This document shows positions 1 through 8,734 of a stretch of DNA of 64,000 bases, one piece after another (within the stretch, counting starts at the first letter, position 1; each line of letters starts with the position of its first letter). The stretch is from Bacteroidia bacterium (lineage in GTDB: Bacteria > Bacteroidota > Bacteroidia > B-17B0 > Aurantibacillaceae): contig JACMNO010000013.1 in assembly GCA_014378485.1 (NCBI GenBank), positions 44,721-108,720 on the forward strand, given 5' to 3'. Below the pieces are notes generated by a model that searched no databases, had not been told where the DNA came from, and saw nothing but the letters and a program-made list of their open reading frames with translations. The translations under genes were made by a program, and so were the position numbers.

Positions 1-701
1 TCGCCACTGGCAATAGCTGATCCCATGATCGCTACACCGCTATCCTGCATCACTGTTTTCACATCATTGAAATCCACATTTACATGCATGTGTAAACTAA
101 TAATCTCTGCAATAGATTTTGCTGCACTGGTCAATACATTGTCTGCATGAGCGAATGCTTCTGTCATTTTTAAACTGCCGTAGATCTCACGTAATTTATC
201 GTTACCGATTACAATTAATGTATCTACGTATTTTTTCATTTCTTCCAAACCTTTTTCAGCTTGTTCTCTTCTCTTTTTTCCTTCGAAAGAAAATGGAATC
301 GTTACAATACCAACAGTCAGGATCCCTAATTCTTTTGCAATAGAAGCAATTACTGGTGCTGCACCTGTTCCTGTACCACCACCTAAACCGGCTGTAATAA
401 ATACCATTTCAGTATTATCTTTCAACAGGTTTTTTATTTCATCAATGCTCTCTAAAGCAGAGTCACGGCCAATTTCAGGCTTAGCGCCCGCGCCTAATCC
501 TCTTGTTAAAGAATTACCTAATTGTATTTTATGAGGCACCGGACTTTTTCCTAATGCTTGTTTATCGGTATTGCATACAATGAAATCAACACCTTTAATT
601 CCTAAACGGAACATATGATTTACAGCGTTGCTTCCGCCGCCGCCAACGCCAATTACTTTTATAATTGAGCTTTCCTCCTGTGGTAATTCAAATTGCATCA
701 T
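1..701 (-). CDS. ftsZ: Cell division protein FtsZ (3' part outside the window)
   Basis: Tubulin-like GTPase that polymerises into the division ring at midcell. Reading the minus strand from the ATG at 701 gives MMQFELPQEE, then the nucleotide-binding GVGGGGSNAVNHM near residues 14-26 and the tubulin signature GGGTGTGA near residue 110. The frame stays open to the window edge and stops in VMQDSGVAIMGSAIASG, about residue 233, so the end of the GTPase domain and the C-terminal tail peptide are missing here. A second ATG lies at 698. It is the last gene of the dcw cluster, downstream of ftsA. It is absent from the ORF track only because it runs off the window. Confidence 0.97.
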   Translation of the reverse strand, partial: MMQFELPQEESSIIKVIGVGGGGSNAVNHMFRLGIKGVDFIVCNTDKQALGKSPVPHKIQLGNSLTRGLGAGAKPEIGRDSALESIDEIKNLLKDNTEMVFITAGLGGGTGTGAAPVIASIAKELGILTVGIVTIPFSFEGKKRREQAEKGLEEMKKYVDTLIVIGNDKLREIYGSLKMTEAFAHADNVLTSAAKSIAEIISLHMHVNVDFNDVKTVMQDSGVAIMGSAIASG

Positions 702-718
702 GGTATGTGGTTTTAAGA

Positions 719-758
719 GCCCCTCCCAACCTCCCCGAAGGGGGAGGAGTTTGGGAGC
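719..758. repeat. GC-rich palindromic repeat between ftsA and ftsZ
   Basis: A stem of the form CTCCCAACCTCCCC-gaag-GGGGAGGagTTTGGGAG sits in the ftsA-ftsZ spacer. The same core (CCTCCCCGAAGGGG type) recurs at 13624 and 13711. I take it as a member of a dispersed intergenic repeat family; it could also pause or process the ftsA-ftsZ transcript. No T-run follows on the minus strand, so it is not a classical terminator. Confidence 0.7.
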
Positions 759-846
759 TATGTTAATTTATAAGTTTTATTCTATTTATGTTTATGTTCT
801 TAATTTTCCTCTCTCTGCCAACTAGCGGAAGACTTGGTTGGGCAGC

Positions 847-2211
847 TTATTCTACATCATCACTCATCCAGTCTTTTGCCCGACTGATCAACGAATCAAA
901 GAAATTTCCTACTTTTTGTTTAGAATGGCCTGTTACTTTTTTCTCTGCTTTTTGTTTTGCTTCAACAGTTTCAATTAATACTTTTTCTTCTACTGCTTTT
1001 GTAGAATTGTTTCCGCGTTTTGCTTCACGTTCGTATTTTTCAATTCCTTTCATAACCAAACCAATACCAGTTGCATACATTGGATTTTTTAATTCATCAT
1101 CTGCGCCACCTAAATGTTCGTTCGGGGTGCCAATGCGGCAATCCATCCCTGTATTTTTCATCACCAGATGAGTCAAGTGTTTCAGTTGCGAACCACCACC
1201 GGTAATCACAATACCACCTGCTAATTTGCGTTCAAACCCCGACGACTTAATTTCAAATAACACGAATTCTAAAATTTCTTCCATTCGCGCTTCAATAATC
1301 TGAGCCAGTGTATTAACTGAAATTTCTTTATGCGGACGACCTCTTAGTCCCGGGATTGAGATTACTTCGTTTAATTGATTTTCCTGCGCCAAGGCTGACC
1401 CAAAACGCATTTTTAATTGTTCGGCCTGAGTTTTAATGATACCACATCCTTCTTTAATATCATCGGTAATGATGTTACCACCAAAAGGAATTACCGCTGT
1501 GTGACGGATAATACTATCATAAAAAATAGCAACATCTGTTGTTCCACCACCAATATCAACTAATACAACACCTGCTTCTTTTTCTTCATCGGTTAATACC
1601 GCATCAGCGCTTGCCAATGGTTCTAAATGTAAATCAACTGTTTTTAATTTAGCTCTGTCAACACATTTGAAAATATTTTTTACGGCAGAAACCTGGCCGG
1701 TGATGATATGAAAGTTTCCTTCCAAACGGATTCCAGAATGCCCTATTGGGTTACGGATACCGCTTTCGTTATCTATGATATATTCCTGTGGAATCACGTG
1801 AATAATTTCTTCACCCGGGCTCATCACTAAACGGTGCATGTTATCGATCAATTGATCCACATCGTTTTGAGATACTTCTTCGTCCAAAGATTTACGGGTA
1901 ACCATTCCACGGTGCTGCATACTTTTGATATGTTGCCCGGCAATGCCCACAATTACTTCTTCGATATCTATGTTTGCTTTATCGCCTGCAATTTTAATAG
2001 CCGCTTTAATAGACTCAATAGTTTGCTCAATATTAGCGACAACACCACGGTGTACACCCAAAGATTCGGATTTGCCGACGCTTAATATTTCTACTTTACC
2101 ATGTTCGTTTTTATAACCAACGATCGCGGCAATTTTAGTTGTTCCGATATCTAGTCCTACAACTAGTTCAGCGTTATCTGGCATTTTTTTTACTGTTTGT
2201 TTATTGTCCAT
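847..2211 (-). CDS. ftsA: Cell division protein FtsA
   Basis: Actin-fold ATPase that anchors FtsZ filaments to the inner membrane and recruits the later divisome. The 454-residue product has the phosphate-1 motif GLDIGTTKIAAIVG (about residues 19-32), phosphate-2 VLVDIGGGTTDVAIF (about 217-231), the adenosine motif ITGGGSQLKHL (about 333), and an SHS2-type insertion between them. A low-complexity linker follows, then an amphipathic helix at the C-terminus (FFDSLISRAKDWM), the expected membrane-targeting sequence. The gene starts 4 bases after the ftsQ stop, so the two are co-translated. Length and order match Bacteroidota FtsA. Confidence 0.97.
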   Translation of the reverse strand: MDNKQTVKKMPDNAELVVGLDIGTTKIAAIVGYKNEHGKVEILSVGKSESLGVHRGVVANIEQTIESIKAAIKIAGDKANIDIEEVIVGIAGQHIKSMQHRGMVTRKSLDEEVSQNDVDQLIDNMHRLVMSPGEEIIHVIPQEYIIDNESGIRNPIGHSGIRLEGNFHIITGQVSAVKNIFKCVDRAKLKTVDLHLEPLASADAVLTDEEKEAGVVLVDIGGGTTDVAIFYDSIIRHTAVIPFGGNIITDDIKEGCGIIKTQAEQLKMRFGSALAQENQLNEVISIPGLRGRPHKEISVNTLAQIIEARMEEILEFVLFEIKSSGFERKLAGGIVITGGGSQLKHLTHLVMKNTGMDCRIGTPNEHLGGADDELKNPMYATGIGLVMKGIEKYEREAKRGNNSTKAVEEKVLIETVEAKQKAEKKVTGHSKQKVGNFFDSLISRAKDWMSDDVE

Positions 2212-2215
2212 AAAC

Positions 2216-3028
2216 TTATTTTTTAGTGCAAACCACTTGGTTCTTATATTTTATATTGATAGTGGAATATTTATTCCATCCATCTGTTTTATTTAATCCT
2301 TCGGTGTAAAATAATTTGAGTTTATCAAACTTTTCCTGGAAGTCTTTTGCTTCCCCGAAAATTATTTTATGATTCCCGATCGAAGGATACAATTCCAACT
2401 CTTGATCATTCGTTATATTAATTTGATGTATCAGGCTTGCTAAAACAGAGTCTTTGGTAATAAATACCGAAATATTATAAATGTCATCCAGTACACTTAC
2501 TTTACTAAACAATTCATTTTTTGCAATGGCGCTTACAGGAAACTGGTAGCGTGTTGCAAACGCTTCGTTAATATTTCCTGTTGCTATCAATACCCGTGCT
2601 GTGTACTTGTCACTTAGGGGCATTAACTTTGATTGGTTGTCGATGTAATAACTTTCGCCATCTAAGTTCATTACGCGAACCAATGGTGTACGTTGTCTCA
2701 CATCAATTGTTACATCTCCGTTCACATCCACAGCAATATCTGCATTTTCAACTGCCGGGTGAGAGTTTAGTGCTTTTTCCAAACTGTTCACATCTATATT
2801 TTTTAGAGAAGTGTGTAAGATGGAATCGTTTCTTTCTTTAAAAAATTCTTTAACATCTTCTTCATCAATAAATGTGTTGATCTCTGTATTGTTTACAGTT
2901 ACCAGCAGGTTTTCAACTGTCACATTTTTCCCTTTTCCATTGGTAATGGCTAATGACGCAAACAGGCCTGATAATCCAATAATCCAAAGAACGATGATAA
3001 ATATTTTTCTTAAATTAATTTTTTTCAT
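2216..3028 (-). CDS. ftsQ: Cell division protein FtsQ/DivIB
   Basis: Single-pass divisome protein linking cytoplasmic and periplasmic division proteins. The 270-residue product begins MKKINLRKIF followed by one membrane segment (about residues 8-28), then a POTRA-like region (about 38-115, with LEKALNSHPAVENADI typical of POTRA helices) and a beta-rich domain. Sequence similarity in this family is low, so the call rests on topology, length and position between murC and ftsA. The 77-base spacer upstream holds a decayed repeat (see 3042). Confidence 0.93.
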   Translation of the reverse strand: MKKINLRKIFIIVLWIIGLSGLFASLAITNGKGKNVTVENLLVTVNNTEINTFIDEEDVKEFFKERNDSILHTSLKNIDVNSLEKALNSHPAVENADIAVDVNGDVTIDVRQRTPLVRVMNLDGESYYIDNQSKLMPLSDKYTARVLIATGNINEAFATRYQFPVSAIAKNELFSKVSVLDDIYNISVFITKDSVLASLIHQINITNDQELELYPSIGNHKIIFGEAKDFQEKFDKLKLFYTEGLNKTDGWNKYSTINIKYKNQVVCTKK

Positions 3029-3041
3029 TTTTACTTTTCGC

Positions 3042-3069
3042 TTCTCAACTTCGCTCCTAGTGACAATGT
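3042..3069. repeat. Decayed TTCGnnTnCGCTC-type repeat
   Basis: CTTCTCAACTTCGCTCCTAG followed by TGACAATG in the ftsQ-murC spacer resembles a degraded form of the intergenic repeat seen at 16680 and 63962 (core CTTCGACTGCGCTCAG with TGACA). The match is partial, so family membership is an inference. Confidence 0.4.
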
Positions 3070-3105
3070 CTTTATCCCTGCTTTCACTTTAGTCTTTTCA
3101 CTCCC

Positions 3106-4494
3106 TCAAATTTCTCCCATTAATAATACCTCAATCGGTTCAATCAATGTATCAATGTCTCCCGCTCCTAATGTCATTAACACCTGTGAAGGGTGTGTTC
3201 TTAAAAATTCAACAACATTTTCTTTCTTCACCAAAAACTTTTCCCTGCATTTCATTTTATTTAGCAGCATTTGTGAATTGATTCCTTCAATTGGTTTTTC
3301 CCTTGCGGGATAAATCTCCAGTAACACACATACATCCAATAGGTCAAGGCTTTCTGCAAAACCATCTGCGAAATCACGAGTACGTGAAAACAAATGCGGT
3401 TGAAAAATTCCTGTCACTTTTTTATCCGGGTATAATTGTTTTGCTGCGGTAATGGCAGCTCTCAACTCTTCCGGGTGATGCGCATAATCATCGATGTACA
3501 CCATCGATTTTAATTTCACACGGTAATCAAACCTTCGTTTTACACCTTTAAAAGAACGGAGAGCTTTGTTAATCACATCACCCTTAATGCCTAATTGTTG
3601 CGCAACAGCTATTGCTGCAATTGAATTCTCTACATTGTGCAAACCTGGTAACCCAATGGCTACTTGACTTACAGGCTCTATCGGACTCTTGATGTTGTAA
3701 CAAAATTCGCCATCAATAATTTCAATAGAATCGGCAGAATATTCAGTATCTAAATTTAGTGAGTAGATCAGGCGTTTGACATTGAGGTTCAAATCGTTAT
3801 CAACATTTTTTTTAACAATCAAAAAACCATCCTTTTGAACCTGTTTCGCAAACTGTGTATAGGTTTGATGCATAGCATCTTGGTCACCGTAAATATCCAA
3901 ATGATCTGCGTCAACACTGGTGATAACAGTGATGTAAGGATGAAGCGTTAAAAAGGATCGATCGTATTCATCGGCCTCAACTACTACATAAGCATTTTTA
4001 TCTTTAGCGTTACCAAGCAATAAATTAGTGTGATAGTTTTGAGAAATGCCACCTAAAAAAGCAAAACAATCAATACCTGCTGTTTTTAAAATATGTGCTA
4101 CAAGAGTGGTGGTAGTTGTTTTTCCATGCGTGCCTGCAATTGCGATTGTTTTGAATTGTTTGGTGATTTCTCCCAATACCCAGGCACGCTTTTGTAAAAC
4201 GTAGCCTTTATTTTGAAGATAAATAAACTCTTGGTGATCTCGTGGAACTGCCGGTGTATATATAATAAGTATCTCTTCTTTTTTATAGACGGCGAATAAA
4301 TTTTCAACCAGTGTTTCATCTTCATGAAAATGAATTTGAATTCCTTCCGCCTGTAATTGTGCAGTTAAAGCTGTTTCTGTTTTATCGTAGCCATAAACTT
4401 CTTTTCCATAATGATTAAAATATCTTGCCAAAGCACTCATGCCAATGCCACCAACACCGAGGAAATAATATAGTTTATAATCAAGTATGTTCAT
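3106..4494 (-). CDS. murC: UDP-N-acetylmuramate--L-alanine ligase MurC
   Basis: Cytoplasmic ligase that adds L-alanine to UDP-MurNAc, the first amino acid of the peptidoglycan stem. The 462-residue product has the N-terminal Rossmann motif GVGGIGMSALARYF (about residues 13-26), the Mur-ligase ATP loop GTHGKTTTTTLVAHIL (about 121-136), and C-terminal ligase motifs YIDDYAHHPEELRAA and QPHLFSRTRDF. The length is normal for MurC. It starts 5 bases after murG and belongs to the same transcript. Confidence 0.97.
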   Translation of the reverse strand: MNILDYKLYYFLGVGGIGMSALARYFNHYGKEVYGYDKTETALTAQLQAEGIQIHFHEDETLVENLFAVYKKEEILIIYTPAVPRDHQEFIYLQNKGYVLQKRAWVLGEITKQFKTIAIAGTHGKTTTTTLVAHILKTAGIDCFAFLGGISQNYHTNLLLGNAKDKNAYVVVEADEYDRSFLTLHPYITVITSVDADHLDIYGDQDAMHQTYTQFAKQVQKDGFLIVKKNVDNDLNLNVKRLIYSLNLDTEYSADSIEIIDGEFCYNIKSPIEPVSQVAIGLPGLHNVENSIAAIAVAQQLGIKGDVINKALRSFKGVKRRFDYRVKLKSMVYIDDYAHHPEELRAAITAAKQLYPDKKVTGIFQPHLFSRTRDFADGFAESLDLLDVCVLLEIYPAREKPIEGINSQMLLNKMKCREKFLVKKENVVEFLRTHPSQVLMTLGAGDIDTLIEPIEVLLMGEI

Positions 4495-4499
4495 GAGGA

Positions 4500-5609
4500 C
4501 TATAGAGTGTAGTTGGCTAATTTTAAAACTTCAAGGGCAATCACGTTGGCTGAATTATGAAATGCCATTTGACTGATGTTATTTGTTAAGGTTACCTGTT
4601 GTTGCGTATTATTGATCAGAGCAATGGCGGTTGGTATTAAGGTGCTTTGCGCTACATCATCTCTTATTAATATGGCGGCCTGCTTATCCACTAATGCCAT
4701 GGCGTTTTTTGTCTGATGATCTTCTGCGACATTTGGCGAAGGCACCAAAATACTTGGCATACCGATATTGCATAATTCAGATACTGAACTGGCACCTGCT
4801 CTTGAGATCACGATATCGGCAGGGGCGTATGCAAAATCCATACGTGAAATAAATTCCATTGCGTATATATTATTGTCTGGGAATTTTTCCACCTGTTCCG
4901 TGGCTGTGGTATAATAGTTCTTACCTGTTTGCCATATTAATTGAATATTATTGTCGACTAGTTTTTGTAAGCTAACACCAATGGATAAGTTTATCGTTCT
5001 GGCTCCAAGACTTCCGCCAATGACCAAAATGACTTTTTTGTTAGGGCTTAATTTAAAAAAGTTTATGGCTTCATCCTTATGTTGTTTTACATCCGCCAAA
5101 TCCTGCCGAACAGGGTTGCCTGTTAATAAAATCTTTTCTTTTGGAAAAAATTTTTCCATGCCTTCATAGGCTACACAAATTTTACTCGCTTTTCTGGAAA
5201 GAAGTTTATTGGTGATGCCCGCGTAAGAATTTTGCTCCTGTAGTAACGCAGGAATATCAAAGTGAACTGCTGCTTTTAATAATGGCCCGGAAGCATATCC
5301 TCCTGTTCCAACTACCACATCAGGTTTGTATTCTTTAATAATCTTTCTTGTTTTTAAGAGCGATTGTAAAATTAAGAATGGAAGTTTTAAATTGGAAAGT
5401 GTAAACCGTCTTTGCAGCCCTGCAATTGGCAACCCTATAATCTTGTAACCGGCATTAGGAATTTTTTCCATTTCCATTTTGCCCAAAGCTCCAACAAATA
5501 AAATATCAGCCTGAGGTACTAATTTTTTTATTTCATTAGCGATAGCTATCGCCGGGAAAATATGTCCTCCGGTTCCACCACCACTTAATATGACTTTTAG
5601 TACTTTCAT
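4500..5609 (-). CDS. murG: UDP-GlcNAc:undecaprenyl-PP-MurNAc-pentapeptide GlcNAc transferase MurG
   Basis: Peripheral inner-membrane GT-B glycosyltransferase that converts lipid I to lipid II. The 369-residue product begins with the glycine-rich lipid-substrate loop LSGGGTGGHIFPAIAIA (about residues 8-24), a second GTGGYASGP loop (about 100), and in the C-terminal half the UDP-GlcNAc site with GGSLGARTIN and RAGASSVSELCNIGMPSILV. The length is normal. It lies between ftsW and murC in the order usual for Bacteroidota. Confidence 0.97.
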   Translation of the reverse strand: MKVLKVILSGGGTGGHIFPAIAIANEIKKLVPQADILFVGALGKMEMEKIPNAGYKIIGLPIAGLQRRFTLSNLKLPFLILQSLLKTRKIIKEYKPDVVVGTGGYASGPLLKAAVHFDIPALLQEQNSYAGITNKLLSRKASKICVAYEGMEKFFPKEKILLTGNPVRQDLADVKQHKDEAINFFKLSPNKKVILVIGGSLGARTINLSIGVSLQKLVDNNIQLIWQTGKNYYTTATEQVEKFPDNNIYAMEFISRMDFAYAPADIVISRAGASSVSELCNIGMPSILVPSPNVAEDHQTKNAMALVDKQAAILIRDDVAQSTLIPTAIALINNTQQQVTLTNNISQMAFHNSANVIALEVLKLANYTL

Positions 5610-5670
5610 GTTTTTATATTACTTCTTTTGTTCTTCATGTTACAGCGTAACTCGAAATGAAACTAATGCG

Positions 5671-6822
5671 TTATTCTGTAATCATTTCTTTTTCTTTTAT
5701 TCCGTCTTCATTTGATTTACTAACGCTTAGGATTATGCCTATTGAGATACAGGTAAACCAAATTGAGGTGCCTCCCATGCTTACCAAGGGTAACGGTTGC
5801 CCTGTTACGGGAAATAAATTAACGGCAACTGCCATATTAATGAGTGCCTGAAACACTAAACTGAAACTCAAACCAACGGCCATTAAACCTCCAAATGTTT
5901 TTTCTGAATCACGAAGAATCCGAATACCTCTGAATAATAAGACCATATATAAGAAAATCATAAAGAATCCTGTGAATAAACCGTATTCTTCAATAATGAT
6001 TGCGTAAATAAAATCATTATGAGCTTGTGGTAGAAACGCTCGTTGTGTGCTATTACCGGGGCCTTTGCCGATGATGCCGCCTGTAGCGATCGCAATCTTC
6101 GCCTGTTCACTTTGGTAATTACTATCTGAGTCTCCTTTGCTAAAATTCTCAATCCGTGCTTTCCATGTGCCCCCTCGCCTTAACAGGTCAGGAAACTGGT
6201 ATATGATAACACCTAATAATAAAGCAAATCCTATGCAACCGCTTAAAATGTAAAGTATAAATTTTATTTTTATACGTCCTACAAACATCAAAAAAAGACA
6301 ATTCATGAACAATAGTGCTGCAGTAGAAAAATTTGCCGGTAGTATTAGTGCGCAAATTACCCCTATTGGAATCAATAAATATTTTATAACTGTTTTGAAT
6401 TCCTCTAACTGCCCCTGCCGGATTGTTAATGTTCTCGCAACAAATATGAGTAAGATGATTTTTGCCAAATCCGATGATTGAAATGATAACCCTAACCCTG
6501 GTATTTCAATCCATCGACTTGCTTCACCGGCGCTAACACCTTTTAATAATGTAAACAGTAATATTGGAATTACTAAAAATATACCAATTTGTGCCGCGCG
6601 CGAAAACAATGTGTATTTTAATTTATGTATAAAATACATAATAACAAGCCCACACATAATCAGGAAAGCATGCTTAATTAAAAACACTTCCGCATTTCCT
6701 TGTTTAAATTTATTGGCTAATGTCACAACTGAACTATACACTACTAAAATCGAAAGTAATGATAAAAGAAAAACGATCGCCCAGATCACTCTATCTCCTT
6801 TTAAGTATGCGAATTGTTTCAT
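5671..6822 (-). CDS. ftsW: Lipid II polymerase FtsW (SEDS family)
   Basis: Septal peptidoglycan glycosyltransferase of the SEDS family, working with FtsI. The 383-residue product is strongly hydrophobic with about ten membrane segments. Family motifs visible are GLSFQSSDLAKI in the middle and, near residue 255, GGIIGKGPGNSTQRAFLPQAH followed by NDFIYAIIIEE, the conserved extracellular-loop signature. The C-terminal PLVSMGGTSIWF is also typical. A RodA paralogue would look similar, but the position between murD and murG fixes it as FtsW. Confidence 0.96.
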   Translation of the reverse strand: MKQFAYLKGDRVIWAIVFLLSLLSILVVYSSVVTLANKFKQGNAEVFLIKHAFLIMCGLVIMYFIHKLKYTLFSRAAQIGIFLVIPILLFTLLKGVSAGEASRWIEIPGLGLSFQSSDLAKIILLIFVARTLTIRQGQLEEFKTVIKYLLIPIGVICALILPANFSTAALLFMNCLFLMFVGRIKIKFILYILSGCIGFALLLGVIIYQFPDLLRRGGTWKARIENFSKGDSDSNYQSEQAKIAIATGGIIGKGPGNSTQRAFLPQAHNDFIYAIIIEEYGLFTGFFMIFLYMVLLFRGIRILRDSEKTFGGLMAVGLSFSLVFQALINMAVAVNLFPVTGQPLPLVSMGGTSIWFTCISIGIILSVSKSNEDGIKEKEMITE

Positions 6823-6848
6823 TAGTTTATTATTTGTTTTGATGTATA

Positions 6849-6904
6849 GTCACCCTGAACTTGTTTCAGGGCATAATGAGATGCTGAATCAAGTTCAGCA
6901 TGAC
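6849..6904. repeat. Double-hairpin intergenic repeat
   Basis: Two adjacent inverted repeats, CCCTGAA-cttgt-TTCAGGG and ATGCTGAA-tcaag-TTCAGCAT, fill the spacer between the MurD-like domain gene and ftsW. Read on the plus strand they give the shadow peptide HPELVSG...MLNQVQHD, which I know as the chance translation of a widespread bacterial intergenic repeat. The ORF at 6611-6922 on the plus strand is therefore a shadow. Confidence 0.7.
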
Positions 6905-6908
6905 AATA

Positions 6909-7379
6909 CTATTCAGTCTTGATCAATACCAGCTCTTTAAATTTATTACCTCTGTTCTTGTAATTATCAAAAGGATCAAAACTTGGACAGGCCGGTGAAA
7001 ATAAGACCGCCTGATTTTTAATGGCTTTTGCTTTTGAGAGAGCTACTGCACTTTCTAAGTTCTCAGCTACAATCACCATAACATGTTTATTAAAAATATT
7101 TTTTATTTCAGAGAAACGTCTTCCAAAATAAATCACTGTTTTAATGTTGTAATAATTGATATTTGCGAACCAGGAATAATCAGTTTTCAGGTCATCTCCT
7201 CCCAAAATAAGTACAATTTCTGTGTCCACAGAATTAATACTTTCAACGGCAAGTTTAGCGTTTGTTGCTTTGGAATCATTAATGAAAGTGACCTCATTAA
7301 TATTCGCAACAAATTCAAAGCTATGATCTGTTTCCCTACTTATTGAAAACGTTTTCTGGCCAAGTGCAGTCTCTTTCAT
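6909..7379 (-). CDS. Free-standing MurD C-terminal (glutamate ligase) domain
   Basis: A 156-residue protein that aligns end to end with the C-terminal domain of the neighbouring full-length MurD. Shared blocks include FEFVANIN/LEFVASIN, FINDSKATN/FINDTKATN, LILGGDD/LILGGQD, LFSPACPSFD/LLSPACASFD and YKNRGNKFK/YEDRGVQFK. It has no UMP-binding Rossmann domain and no GKTTT ATP loop, so it cannot be a ligase alone. The ligand-contacting NDSKATN and SPACPSFD blocks remain. It starts 2 bases after the murD stop, so translation is probably coupled. Most likely a partial tandem duplication of murD that has been retained; whether it is functional (for example binding MurD or nucleotide substrate) is unknown. 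Confidence 0.85.
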   Translation of the reverse strand: MKETALGQKTFSISRETDHSFEFVANINEVTFINDSKATNAKLAVESINSVDTEIVLILGGDDLKTDYSWFANINYYNIKTVIYFGRRFSEIKNIFNKHVMVIVAENLESAVALSKAKAIKNQAVLFSPACPSFDPFDNYKNRGNKFKELVLIKTE

Positions 7380-7381
7380 TT

Positions 7382-8728
7382 TTATAGCCCTCTTACAGCT
7401 GATTTAAATTGAACACCTCTGTCTTCGTAGTTTTGGAATAAATCAAAACTTGCACAAGCAGGAGATAATAAAACGGCATCTCCTTTTGTTGCTAACTTAT
7501 AGCACATTGCTACTGCTTCTGCTGCAGAACCGGCCTCCATGATAGTTTCCACAGAACCTTTGAAAGCTTTGATGATTTTTTTATTATCAACACCTAAACA
7601 AACGATTGCTTTTACTTTTTCTTTTACAAGATCAACTAATTCATCGTAATTGTTTCCTTTGTCTTGTCCGCCTAATATTAAGACAGTTGGTTTTTGCATA
7701 CTTTCCAGAGCATACCAGGTTGAGTTGATGTTGGTTGCTTTTGTATCGTTAATGAATTCAATGCCATTGATTGAGGCAACAAATTCTAAACGGTGTTCAA
7801 CATTTACGAAATCTTCAAGGCTTTCACGGATAATGTCTTTACGTATGTCTACGATACGCGCTGCTAATGAAGCAGCCATTGAATTGTAAACATTATGTTT
7901 ACCAGCAAGAGCCAATTGTTCTATTGTCATGATTAAGGGTTTAGGGTTATTATTATAATTAAGGGTTATTTCATTTTTTTGTAAGAAGGCGCCATTTCCT
8001 TCAATTGTTTTTTTAATACTGAATGGAATTTTTGTAGCATAAACCTGCGAATGCTTCATAAAATCTTCCATCACTACATCATCGGCGCAATAGATAAAGG
8101 CATCGTCCTTTGTTTGGTTTTGAGTAATACGGAATTTTGAAGCCACGTAATTCTCAAATTTGTAATCGTACCTGTCTAAATGATCCGGTGTAATGTTTAA
8201 CAACACTGCTATATCTGCTTTAAAATCAAACATTCCATCTAACTGGAAGCTGCTTAATTCCAAAACGTAGTAATCAAAATTCTCTTTCGCTACCTGATAG
8301 GCAAAACTCTTTCCAACGTTACCACCTAAACCTACGTTGTATCCTGCTTTTTGAAGAATGTGATATGTTAGTAGGGTAGTAGTAGTTTTTCCGTTACTGC
8401 CTGTAATGCAAATTGTTTTAGCGTTTGTATATCTTCCTGCAAATTCTATTTCTGAAATGATAGGAATGTTTTTTTCTTTCGCTTTTTGGATCAATACTAT
8501 TTTATCAGGAATACCCGGACTCTTAATGATCTCGCTTGCATTTAAAATTAAATCTTCAGTATGCATTCCTTCTTCAAATGGAATATTATTGCTGATCAAT
8601 TCTGTTTTATATTTTTCTTGAATCAAACCCTTGTCAGATACAAACACGCTAAAGCCTTTTGACTGTGCTAAAATTGCACTGCCAACTCCGCTTTCGCCGC
8701 TACCTAATATCACAATTCGTTTGTTCAA
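7382..8728 (-). CDS. murD: UDP-N-acetylmuramoyl-L-alanine--D-glutamate ligase MurD
   Basis: Cytoplasmic ligase adding D-glutamate to UDP-MurNAc-L-Ala. The 448-residue product has the three normal domains: N-terminal Rossmann-like VILGSGESGVGSA (about residues 6-18), central ATP-binding ITGSNGKTTTTLLTYHIL (about 108-125) with NITPDHLDRY (about 180), and a C-terminal domain with FINDTKATN and LLSPACASFD. It is full length, so it supplies the pathway activity despite the extra C-terminal-domain gene immediately downstream. Confidence 0.97.
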   Translation of the reverse strand: MNKRIVILGSGESGVGSAILAQSKGFSVFVSDKGLIQEKYKTELISNNIPFEEGMHTEDLILNASEIIKSPGIPDKIVLIQKAKEKNIPIISEIEFAGRYTNAKTICITGSNGKTTTTLLTYHILQKAGYNVGLGGNVGKSFAYQVAKENFDYYVLELSSFQLDGMFDFKADIAVLLNITPDHLDRYDYKFENYVASKFRITQNQTKDDAFIYCADDVVMEDFMKHSQVYATKIPFSIKKTIEGNGAFLQKNEITLNYNNNPKPLIMTIEQLALAGKHNVYNSMAASLAARIVDIRKDIIRESLEDFVNVEHRLEFVASINGIEFINDTKATNINSTWYALESMQKPTVLILGGQDKGNNYDELVDLVKEKVKAIVCLGVDNKKIIKAFKGSVETIMEAGSAAEAVAMCYKLATKGDAVLLSPACASFDLFQNYEDRGVQFKSAVRGL

Positions 8729-8734
8729 TTTTGT

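Noticed and set aside
6611-6922. Plus-strand ORF of 103 residues ending SHPELVSGHNEMLNQVQHDN
   Set aside because: Antisense to ftsW and reading through a known type of intergenic repeat; the peptide is a chance translation.
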